From assembly GCF_019578655.1 (NCBI RefSeq), contig NC_063261.1:23105126-23169125 (forward strand): a stretch of DNA of 64,000 nt, written 5' to 3'. This stretch comes from Ricinus communis. Taxonomy: Eukaryota; Streptophyta; Magnoliopsida; Malpighiales; Euphorbiaceae. Shown in pieces: positions 12,627 through 23,558 of the stretch. The position numbers were made by a program, and so were the translations under genes. Position 1 is the stretch's first letter. Each line of letters begins with the position of its first letter. The notes under the pieces were generated by a model, which was not told the origin of the DNA, did not search any database, and saw nothing but the letters and a program-made list of their open reading frames with translations.

Positions 12627-14264
12627 ATGAATTCTGTTGTTTCCGAGCTTGAAGGAACTCTCCTGAAAGATCCTGACCCTTTTTCTTACTTCATGTTAGT
12701 AGCATTCGAAGCGTCGGGTTTGCTTCGTTTTGCATTGCTGTTGATGTTATGGCCTGTGATTTTCTTTCTACACATGTTAGGAATGCAAGATCACGGACTG
12801 AAGCTAATGATCTTTGTTGCTACTGCTGGCATTCGTGAATCGGAGATCGAAGTGGTGGCAAGAGCAGTTCTGCCGAAGTTTTTCATGGATGATATTGACA
12901 TGGAGGCATGGAGTGTCTTTACTTGCTCTGGTAAAAGAGTTGTTATCACTAAAATGCCTAGGATTATGGCAGAAAGGTTCGTTAAGGAGCATTTAAGAGC
13001 TGATGAAGTTGTTGGAAGTGAACTTATAGTGAACCGATTCGGATTCGCTACAGGTTTTATCAAAGGTGTTGATGTTGATTCATTTATCTCCAGTCGAGTT
13101 GCTAAGCTGTTCATCGACGAAAAGCCTACGTTAGGATTGGGAAGAACTGCTTCAGGTTCTTCGTTCTTGTCTTTATGCAAGGTGAGTATAATATTTTCTT
13201 GAGAAAATCAAGAATAATTTCAATTTTATGAACTTTGAGAAAATCAAGAATAATTTCAATTTTATGAACTTTTTAGTAACTTTAATTAGATTGTGTAATA
13301 ATATCGACCAAAAGCTTTATTAAATTACTTTATGTCTATTTTACAGGGTCAATTGCACCCACCATTTATCGCCCACAAGAAGCAGCATGACCACCAGCTA
13401 ATCCGCCCTCTCCCGGTGATTTTCCATGACGGTCGTCTTGTCAAGCGTCCAACACCATTCACAGCTCTTCTAATCATTCTATGGATCCCATTAGGCATCA
13501 TACTCGCATTAATCAGAATTCTGGTGGGAGTAATGCTACCAATGTGGGCTAAACCCTACTTATCTCGATTACTCGGTGGCAAAGTCATTGTCAAAGGAAA
13601 ACCACCACCACCCCCGGCCGATGGCAACAAAGGTGTCTTATTCGTGTGCACTCACCGCACTCTAATGGACCCAGTAGTCCTATCCACAGTACTAAAACGT
13701 AAAATCCCAGCAGTCACATACTCAATTTCACGATTATCAGAAATTCTATCACCAATCCCAACTGTTAGATTAACAAGAATTCGCGAGGTAGATGCAGAGA
13801 AAATCAAGCGCGAATTAGCCAGAGGTGATCTAGCGGTTTGTCCAGAAGGAACAACATGTAGAGAACCATTTTTATTAAGATTTAGTGCACTTTTCGCTGA
13901 ACTAACGGATCGGATAGTCCCAGTGGCTATGAATTACAGGGTAGGGTTTTTCCATGCAACAACAGCTAGAGGATGGAAAGGTTTGGACCCGATATTTTTC
14001 TTCATGAACCCTAGACCAGTATATGAAGTGACATTCTTGAACCAGTTGCCAGTAGAAGCTACATGCTCGTCTGGTAAGAGTCCACATGACGTTGCGAATT
14101 ATGTGCAAAGAATCTTAGCAGCTACGTTAGGGTTTGAGTGCACAAATTTTACTAGAAAAGACAAGTACAGGGTTCTTGCAGGGAATGATGGAACTGTATC
14201 TTATACTTCCTTTCTTGATCAGATCAAGAAAGTGGTGAGCACTTTCAAGCCCTTCTTTCACTAA
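12627..14264 (+). CDS. GPAT5: Glycerol-3-phosphate acyltransferase, GPAT5/GPAT7 type
   Basis: sn-2-type acyl-CoA:glycerol-3-phosphate acyltransferase of the land-plant GPAT1-8 family, closest by eye to Arabidopsis GPAT5/GPAT7, which supply acylglycerols for suberin in root and seed coat. Exons are 12627-13181 and 13347-14264 (phase-0 GT..AG intron); the protein is 490 residues against about 500 in the family. Acyltransferase motifs are all present: HRTLMD (H288, D293), the VRLTRIR block, [10 protein letters not shown] (about 350-359) and VPVAMNYR (about 376-383). Hydrophobic segments at about 19-53 and 223-249 fit an ER membrane protein. The N-terminal HAD-like region begins SELEGTL, where phosphatase-active relatives (GPAT4/6/8) have a DxDG nucleophile motif, so the product should keep its phosphate. 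The start codon opens the family's conserved N-terminus. GPAT5 versus GPAT7 cannot be decided here. Confidence 0.93.
13201..13272. repeat. Perfect 36-bp tandem duplication inside the GPAT intron
   Basis: Unit 13201-13236 (starting GAGAAAATCAAGAATAATTT) is repeated exactly at 13237-13272. It makes up 72 of the 165 bases of the intron, and the identity indicates a recent duplication. It does not touch either splice site. Confidence 0.95.
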
Positions 14265-14827
14265 TTAAAGATGATTTGGTTATATGAGAATAAAATTGTT
14301 TTTTTTTTGTTGTTGTTGTTGTTAATTGGTTGTATTTACTTGAAGGGGCTCTTTTTTTTTTTTTTAATTTTGTAAAATTTAATGGATTGCTTTGTATTAT
14401 TTTTTGAAACATTATTTCTGGAATTGTTGAATAATGATGTATAATGTATATGGGTAATGTTAAAATAATAATTATTTTTAATGTTACTTATCCGGAATTA
14501 TTATTAGAATGGATAACGTCTATTTGCTCTTTCTTTGCAAAACTTGTAATTAGCATATATATATATATATATATATATAAAATAGTTATATCCAATGTTA
14601 TCTTACATGAGGGGACAAACCCTTATCACTTGCAATTTGATAAATAATAATAATAATAATAATAAATAAACAATTTAACACCCTAAATTGAATTTAATAA
14701 CTTTAGTGGTATAAACCCGTCTTCTGAATTGTAAAATAGATTTCATGTTTAAATAAGAGGCCATGGGGATATTTCTATTGGACTCCATAATTCCCAAACG
14801 CCGGGACACTTATAAAGAATTACATAC
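14265..14827. other. GPAT 3' flank and intergenic DNA
   Basis: Begins with the 3' UTR of the acyltransferase (AATAAAA near 14289 is a possible polyadenylation signal), followed by T-rich tracts, (TA)n at 14555-14579 and (TAA)n at about 14645-14668. No gene is seen. Confidence 0.6.
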
Positions 14828-15484
14828 TTAGTTGTGTTGCACAGCTATTATTATTATTTTTATTTTTATCATAAAATGAAATATATAAATATAATTTAAT
14901 AAATTATTCAATATCTAATATTAATTTATAATATTTTAAAAAATAATAACAAATTAAATATTTTAAAATGTTCTTAATTTTTAGATTTTTTTATCAGTGC
15001 GGTGATTTAAAATTTATCTTTAAATATTTATTTATTAATTCTAATATTATATAAATTAATATTATCAATATAACTGATATTACTATATTTTTAGAATTAG
15101 ACATTATTATAGAATTAAAAGTTAATTTATTAGTGAATATAATATTTAAAAGTATTTTTTATAATTAGAATGATTATCTAATTAGAAAATTAATTTATTA
15201 GTTAATTTAATATTAAAATATAATTAATATCTTATTTTTTAAAATAATTATTATCTAATTAAAAAAATTAATTTATTAGTAATATATTATTTCTTAGAAT
15301 TGGAATGAGTATTTAATTAGGAATATAACTTATTAATTAATAAATTAATAAAGAAATTACAAGATTACACATAAGCTTGAATTTCATGTGTCAAAATAAA
15401 CACACATATCAAAACAAAAATTTTATATGTCAAAAATTAAGCACACATGTCAAAAGAATTTTAGATCTCAAAAATTAATATATA
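14828..15484 (-). mobile_element. Helitron-like non-autonomous element, copy A
   Basis: AT-rich element whose minus-strand 3' side carries a short hairpin (TGTG-TTG-CACA, 14833-14843) and the same internal blocks as copy B, about 668 bases downstream in the same orientation. Shared landmarks include 'aatttattagttaat' repeats and the CATGTGTCAAAATAAACACACAT region at about 15388. The bases beyond the hairpin read CTAA followed by G rather than the CTAG-T of copy B, so the 3' end is decayed or truncated. No coding capacity. Confidence 0.6.
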
Positions 15485-16166
15485 CTAGTCATTTTTCCGT
15501 GTTACACGACTGTTATTATTATTTTAATTATAAAATTAAATTGATAGATATAATTTAAAAAATATATTTAAATATTTAATATTAATTTATAATATTTTAA
15601 AAAATAATAGCAAACTAACTATTTTTAAATGTCTTTCTTAATTTTTTTTAAATTTTAAAATTTTATAAATATAATAATATAAAAATTATTTTAAAAATAT
15701 TTATTAATAAATTTTAGTATTATATAACTTAATACTATAATTAATATTACTATTTTTAAAATTAAAATTTTATTATATAATTAAAAATAATCTTTTACTG
15801 AATATAATATTGAAAATATTCTTTAAAATATTATTTTCTAAATTATAATTTTTATCTAATTAAAAATTAATTCTTTAGTTAATATAATATTAAGATATAA
15901 TTCATATGCTAAATTTTAGGATAGAATTAGTATCAGATTAAAAAACTATTTATTAGTTAATATAATATTAAAATATAATTAATATATAATTTTTTAGAAT
16001 TAGAATTAATATTTAATTAGAAATGTAATTTATTAATTAATAAATTAATAGAAAAGTATAAAATTATATATAAACATGAATTTTATGTGTTAAAAATAGT
16101 ACACATATCAAATAAAATTTATATATATAAAAAATTAAACATGTATGTCAACAAAATTTAAATCTT

Positions 16167-16211
<45 letters not shown>
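15485..16211 (-). mobile_element. Helitron-like non-autonomous element, copy B (best preserved end)
   Basis: On the minus strand the element ends in a hairpin (CGTG-TAA-CACG, 15498-15508), a 9-base spacer, then CTAG (15485-15488) followed by T. This is the canonical Helitron 3' terminus inserted between A and T. The 5' side runs into a (TA)n tract (16169-16210) and probably begins with TC around 16211. About 727 bp, no reading frames, presumably mobilised by enzymes from an autonomous relative elsewhere. It lies directly against copy A, head to tail. Confidence 0.7.
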
Positions 16212-16212
<1 letters not shown>

Positions 16213-17270
16213 TGAGTTGCTAGTTTAATAGTATTAGTTTTAGCTCAATAGTTTTAAGTTTCCAGAGCTGTCTCAAAACTCAATTCGAACTCTCAAAACT
16301 CAATTAACCAAAAAAGGAAGGTTCGTTTATCATTATCCAATATTAATTCTTCTTCCAGTTAGAATAAGATCTGGTTATCCTAAAAACAAAAACAGAATAA
16401 ATACTCATGGGAACCTATGGTTGGAGAGCATCAGGTTGGACACAGGCCTTTACTTTAAGAAATATGACTGGGCACTAAATTCTTGGGCTATTCCCAGCGG
16501 TCCTAAACTGCCCAACAAATTTGTATAAAGCAAGATGCTGCATGATTCATTATTAGGGTTTAAGCCCTCTCTGTTTGTCATCTCTGTTTCACCAATCACC
16601 AGCTGCCACTGGATACCAACTCCAAAGCTCATTATCTTTTCAGGAAAGTTTAGAATTGCCATAATAGAAGTAAATTATAGCATGCATCCAGGTACATGTA
16701 GCAACGTGTACATGAATCATTTATCACACCAGACAATGACTAATTTGACTTTCTAACACTCTTGTTTTTTTAGTTTAAAACTAGCATATGTACATAAGCA
16801 TGAGAATTCTTTTAAGTATTTTTTCTTTGTTTGTTTCTTTTTTAATTGTATCAACTTTTTATTTTATTTTATACGATTTTTTGAACAATAAAACATTTGT
16901 CCAAACTAGTTAATTATAAATTTTACAATATAATTTTATATTTGATAGCAAATTGATAATTTTATTAAGCATTAGCTTTTTAAAATTGACCAATTTTTCA
17001 TTAAATATTTGTTTTTTTATTAAAAGAATTTAAGTTAGTAGAATTTTTTTATTATTATTCATAATAAAAGGTAATATTAAAAAAAGGCTAAATGCTTATG
17101 TATCATTTTTAATGTTTGTCGTTTTTTAAGTAATGAATCTGTTTTTTAAGTTGCGAATGTATGTATTATATTATATGAACCTCAAATATATATTTAATGA
17201 ACTTATAATTTATTAATGATGAACTTGTTGTTATTTAATCTATATTAATTTAGTTTTTGCACAAATGGTA
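16212..17270. other. Intergenic island of unknown nature
   Basis: 16.22-16.76 kb is clearly less AT-rich than its flanks. It has a 70-codon minus-strand frame (16662-16450) overlapped by a 73-codon plus-strand frame, neither recognised. It could be a relic of a gene or repeat. 16.77-17.27 kb is low-complexity. Confidence 0.4.
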
Positions 17271-17271
17271 T

Positions 17272-17705
17272 ATTCATTACTTATAAAGTGTATATTCATC
17301 TATTATTATTAGTGTTAGGTTCATTAAACATAAATTTCATATTCATTACTTATAAAGTATATATTCATATATTATTAGTGTCAAATTTATTAGATATAAA
17401 TTTTAAGTTCATTACTTATAAAGTGTATATTCATTTGTTATTAGTATCATATTCATTACTTATAGAGTGTATATTCATTTGTTATTAGTATCGAGTTTAT
17501 TAAACATAAACTTCAGGTCATTACTTATATAATGTATATTCATTTAAACATAAACTTCAAGTTCATTACTTATAAAATGTATATTCATTTATTATTAGTG
17601 TTAGAATCATTAAACCTAAATTCAAATTCATTGCTTATAAAGTGTACATTCAAATGTTATTAGTGTCAAATTCATTAAACATAAATTGCATATTCATTAA
17701 CTTTT
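17272..17705. repeat. Minisatellite with unit of about 66 bp
   Basis: Units start with TTCATTACTTATAAAGTGTA and continue through TTATTAGTGT and TTCATTAAACATAAA. Starts are visible near 17273, 17342, 17408, 17452, 17518, 17562, 17627 and 17692. Spacings are mostly 65-69 bases, with shorter deleted units of 43-44. Copies are diverged by several substitutions. Frames through the array are by-products of the repeat, not genes. Confidence 0.9.
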
Positions 17706-20700
17706 ATTGATAAATTTATCTTAACATATGAATCTATTTTTATTTAATTTATGAATTTTTAGATTATAATCTATGACATATGAGGTACTTATAATATATA
17801 ACATAAGAATTTATAAGTCATTTTATAAATTTAGATTATAATGATGATGTTTGGAATTAAATTAAGAGAGGACATGAAATATAAGAATAAAATTATTTAT
17901 AGTTTTTAAAATATAAAATTATTTTTCTCTATGTTTACTTCTAACTATATTGACTAAAATCTTTTTAATTTTAATATAGAATATCTTTTTCATAAAAGTA
18001 CTAGCATATTCTTAAAAAATAAAATTATATAAAAAATATATAAAATACACTAAATTATAAAAATTGAAATAAAAAATATTATAATAAACCTATTAGTAAT
18101 AATATAATATAAAATGAGAAGTTGGAACATAAAAAAAGAATAGTTTTAGAGTATAATAATTTATGTGTCTTGTAATAAATTTAAATTTATGATGTTAGTT
18201 TATTGATGCCTTTTTAATTAATTAGACATTTGATAATATAAACTACTAATTAAATTTAAATTACATGCTCAACTTAATGATTTAGAAACTCGCCTAATTT
18301 AATACTATATTAACACACATGTGTGTTTGGTCATGAATACATGATCACAAACATGTGTTTGGTCCTGAATACATAATCAAGTATTCGAGTCCAAGATATA
18401 ACAATTCCACAATAAGGTAATGAGTTGAAGATATCGCAGACAGAAGGGAAAAGAAAAAGAAATACATGAAAATAAAGATTATTAATCATAAAACAAACAT
18501 TGCACCCTTTTTATTAGTCTCTCATAATTCAAATCAATTTTCCTTAGTTTTCCTCTTTGTATGTCATTAATTTGAAAGTTGGGTTGTCAACTACATTCCA
18601 ATTGAAACTATTAAATGTACTATTTGACTAAAATAATTTAATTCCCCAATTTGATATTGAGGTATTGTTGGTCGCCTTCTAGAGATATATATATATATAT
18701 ATATATGATGCATGCAATGAAGCCATTTTACATCATTTGACTTGCATGAGAATTTTGCATTCATTCTTGAGTTTGGTGTATAGGTTAGAATTCAATTTTT
18801 GCTCTAAGTTTGATATGTTTTCCCTTCCTTTTATGTAATTCTTTTCTTTTTCTTGTTTGGTGAGGTTAGATTTTGACATTTTCATTTTCCTCCACAAAGA
18901 ACTATTAAGTTTCTCTTGGTGGTTAAGCCTCCTTGGGTATTAATTAATGTTAATTTGAGATAAGATGGTCTAGTCTGTCCATTTTAATATATATTTTGCA
19001 TTTAAATAAGTTTATTATCTTCTCAATGTTTCTTTCTTTCTCTTTCTTTGTTCTTCTTGTTTTTTACCATTAAGTTTAGCATAGAAATACTAGATTTAAA
19101 ATTAACCTAGGACTACTTAATTGGACCCAGCCATACCTAAATTTATTGATATAACTTCTTAGGGCTTCTTTCCTTTTCAATTTAGAAAATGTGCACATAT
19201 GTAGCCTTTAATTATGTGGCTTATTTTAAGGAAAAAATATAATGACATGATGGATTTTCAAGGCAAATTAGTAGTCAAAAGATAAGGAGATAAATTAAGT
19301 TTAAAGATCAACTAGATATTTTAAAATTTGTAAAGAGGAAGTCAAGGGAAAATTCAATTAAGATTATTTATTTAAACTTGTTCTTTCCAAGCCATTAGAT
19401 AAGGACCTACCCACAATGGAATTCTTTGCATGTTACAACCAACATTGAGTGAGAATTATGAGTTGCTTAATTAAAGAAGCTCCATCTCTTCTCCATTTAA
19501 AGTTGCAATATTTCAAAATATACATACAATACATATACTTTCTATATTATATATTATTATCCTTTTTCTTAAAAGTTAAAGAGAAAAAAAACCACTATTA
19601 AGACACTCTAATTAAACTTTGGATTAAGTAATTAATAAAATTGGTGGCATGTGATAATTCAATTCTCTACATGCTTAAGCATGCATTCCTGCCCAAACTT
19701 TGACCCATTTACTTAAAATAATTTAGAATTTCATTCAAAGAAGCTTTAATAAAAAATGTATTTGCAAACATTATTCAATTCTTTAGTGCACTGGTCAATG
19801 CCAAAATAAATCCAAGTAGCTATAGTTCTAAAGCTTTCTTCTAATGGAATTGAAGATTCTTAGCAATTGCATATGTATGATTAACAATTTCACATTTAAT
19901 AAGGCTTACTTATTTAAATATATAAATCACAATCAACAAGTAATTGATATGTAATTTTAGTATTTTATAAATTATTTAACATTAAAAAAAATATAATTGT
20001 ATAATTATCAGTTTAATATATATAATTTTTTTTTTTCAGGTGCAAGTAAGCCAAACATTGGGCAAAATGCAAAATGACAAAAGGATAAGAGGAAGGAAGT
20101 CTTTGGTGAGCAAAGGAGCCCATAAAAGTTGCCTTATTCCAAAGACTCCAACTTTGAATTCTTTATGACCAAAAGAAAAATATCAAACCAAATCAGAAAC
20201 CCTTTATTTTCTATAGATGCTTTTTGGGCACTGTTTGTTCCAAAATGCAAATTAATACCTTTAAGGAGCCATTTCCATTTACCTCTTTTCTTACTCTTTT
20301 TCATGTTTCTAATTATTATAAATTTATAATATTTCTGCCATGTTATATGAAACAATACGTTCAACATATTTTTTAGAAAATTTGCTGAATTATATTAGTA
20401 ATTTAAAATTATAATTTTTTATTTTAATTATGATATATAACATATTTTACACAATATTATATTTATATTAATTGATTTTTAAATACATATTTATATTATT
20501 ATTGTTTTTACATAATTTTTACATGTAGTTAATATGAATTATTACTAAATTATAATTTTATAATTAATGTGGTATCTAATAATGTATTAAATTTTTTATA
20601 AATATATTAAAAATTTATTTTTTAAATTTTATTAAAATAAAAAAAGATATTATATTTAATTGAATAAATTTATTTTATCTAATATTTATATTTTTATTAA

Positions 20701-21678
20701 TATTTATAATCTAAAAAATAAAAAAAATATTAAATATGTTTAAAAAATACTAAAAAATTTTGATATAAAAAAAGCCCGTCACTCAAAGAGTTATTTTTTT
20801 TGAACTTTACCCCATAATAAAAAAAGAGATAAAAACCATCCATATATATACTCTTTTGTTTGAAACTTTATCAATATTTACGGAGGATATAGATTTAACT
20901 CTATTGAATATATTCGAATCTCTCAATATTTAATATTTTATTTAAATCTTAAAAAATACATATAGAATGATGAACCAAAAGACAACTAACTGATGAAAAA
21001 TAATTTACAATATACATGAGAAATAATTCTCCCTAATTTCGTATTGTCACCATTATATTTTGTAATAACAAGAAAATATACATTTAATTAAATGCTACCA
21101 CCCTAATACAATGCAACTTAATCATGTGGGAACACTCAAATGTCAAATTTAATTATTTTAAATCCCAAATTGAAATATTTTAATGGGACAAAAGAATTTT
21201 TAAATTAATATGCCTAAATAGTTACAGTTGAAGCATAAATTTAATTGGTAAGAAAACAATTACAAGAACTTTAGTTTAATGTATATGCATGGAGAAAGCA
21301 ATGATCTAAGCCTTTTTGTCACCAAGTTATTATAAAATATATTAATCCAAACCCTAATTCTTCATAATTGCATAATTGATGACATCCCATGTGTGATTAT
21401 TTATACTTGGCAGAAGCCAGGTCACTTACCCACCTCAATCCATCCTTCATTAATTCTTTTTTCAAAAAAGAATTAGCTTAATTGAGAATCAAATCTCTTA
21501 GAAAATTCCAAGTAAGTTTATGAGGATCCAAATGGTCGGCCTTCATTAATAATGCATAATTAAGTATTTAGGGAATTATTAATTAAAGTTTCTCAAAAAA
21601 AAAAAAAAAAAAAAAACTAACCAAACACAGCCTTAAGAAAAGGAGGGGACATGAATGCATGCGATGGGAGTAGATTAT
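17706..21678. other. Gene-poor intergenic region
   Basis: No gene is supportable. It contains (TA)n at 18684-18706 and moderately complex single-copy-looking sequence at 18.4-20.3 kb, with only short unrecognised frames on both strands. An A-run lies at 21596-21617. Confidence 0.5.
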
Positions 21679-21765
21679 GACGTGTCATAGGAACACGTGG
21701 TCCACCTTCCACTGAATCATGACTCTGGCCTTTTATAGCGCATGCCACTTTGTTGTGCACGTGTC
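21679..21765. promoter_or_regulatory. Cluster of ABRE/G-box elements
   Basis: Three ACGT-core sites fall within 90 bases: GACGTGTCA (21679), ACACGTGGTC (21693) and GCACGTGTC (21757). All match the abscisic-acid response element type bound by bZIP factors. They lie about 1.8 kb upstream of the RING-H2/DUF1117 gene, in otherwise AT-rich DNA. Whether they regulate that gene is inference. Confidence 0.45.
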
Positions 21766-22216
21766 TGCCGTAGGGTTATCCTGAATAGAATATGATTATT
21801 TAATTGCATTTTCTTTTTTTGGCTCATAATGTACAGTTATATTTGATTATGATAAGTGTAAAAAAGAAAATGTTCAGTTACGAAACTTGACATTCATTCC
21901 AAAACAAAAGCAATATTCATATCACTATTATTCCTTTTCAAAATCACTCTAATGTATCTAGGTCGAGAGCATTATGTAAGTTTATAAATATTAATATAAT
22001 TTTAATTTTAATAGATTTTAATATAATTAAATATTAAATTAATCAATTATATATAAATATTTTATTATAGTTAATTATTAAATATTTTATTTATTATTAA
22101 AATTTAATTTGTAGTACTTAACAACTTTAAAATTAACTAGTAAGAAATTGAAATTTTAAATAATTAAATAAATTTTTAATTAATTTTAAAGAGAAAAAAT
22201 TAAGATTTTTTCCAAC

Positions 22217-22264
<48 letters not shown>

Positions 22265-23514
22265 CGACTGCAATTATTTATCTAATTTTATTTTAATATT
22301 TATTTTTAAATGGTAATTTTAAATATTAAAAACAATAATATTAGATTTGAGTTTTCTCGTAAAGATGAATTTGAGCATTTTAAATATTGTTAAGATAAAT
22401 AAAATTAATTCATATAAAAAATTTAAATTTTTTATTATATTTGTGTGATATATGTAATTTTCATAAAATATTATATTGAAATATTTTAGACCTTTCTTCT
22501 TTTTATTTTTAATTTTTATGTAAATTTATTTATATTTACTGTCAATCACTTTTTAATAATTAATAAAACAATATTAGTATATCTTTTAAGAGTTTTATAG
22601 TTTTTATTATGAGCGTTGATTTATTTTTTCATAGAAATTATAATATTGTTGTGTTTTTTATATGAAAATGATGAAAGTATGCAATCCAGATTAATTAAAA
22701 AATATTTATAAAAATTTTATTAAAAGATATTTATAAAATTGATATATGTATAATATCATTTGATTTTAAAATACAATATATTTTTCATTAAATGTGATTG
22801 ATTTTTATTAAGAATAAATTTATGTACTTTTTATATCTAATATTTGTTTCTAGATTTTATATTAAAATATATTTTTTAATTTTATTAATAGATTATTTAT
22901 TAATTATTTTTAAAAAAATATTTATTTAATTATTTTTTTCAACTATTTCAAGCCAGACCTGTGAGCTTTCTAAAAGAAAAAAACTAGACCAATGAGAATT
23001 ATATCTTTTAGGTGTTATCTTTCTAATGTAAGCTTGGAGATTATTTTTAATAATAAACTGATGAATTTATTTATATAAATACATCTTGAAATTGATAGTT
23101 AAAAAATAATAACAAAAATAAATGTATAAAATCCAATATTGAACCTTTCATAAACATAAAAAAACCCACTTAATTATTTCTGGCATCACGTCAAATCAGA
23201 TCACTAATTAACACAAAAACATTTTTAAATAAAATAAAATAAGAAGCCACTTTCGGTTGTTTTTCCTTTTTATCTTTTTTTTTTTTTTACACTTAATATC
23301 CCTCAAAAGCCAGTTCACATACACCTGAAAAAACTCCATTAACGTCTAACGGCTACTTAAACGTCGTTAATGATCCTCCAATAAAAAGAGCCACCAAGAG
23401 TCAACGAACCCAAGCTTGCCAACGTTTACGCGGTTTTACCGTTAATAGCATCTCTTTTTCGGTTTTTCCTTCCCATATATTTTCGTCTTCCTCTTCCATA
23501 TTTACCATTTTCTC
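21766..23514. other. Upstream region of the RING-H2/DUF1117 gene
   Basis: AT-rich, with a long (TA)n at 22221-22262. 23.33-23.46 kb becomes GC-richer and carries AGTCAACG and ACGTCGTTAA motifs (W-box-like and ACGT-type), consistent with a proximal promoter. A TATAAA lies at 23515-23520, only 39 bases before the ATG. Confidence 0.45.
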
Positions 23515-23558
23515 TATAAAACTCTCCAAATCCTACCAAGAAAAGCACAGAAAAATTC

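Noticed and set aside
12791..13180. 129-codon frame antisense to GPAT exon 1
   Set aside because: It lies entirely under a well-conserved exon, with no independent motif or promoter.
17288..17488. 66-codon frame with repeating ITYKVYIH-like segments
   Set aside because: It is a translation of the 66-bp minisatellite (unit divisible by three), not a repeat protein.
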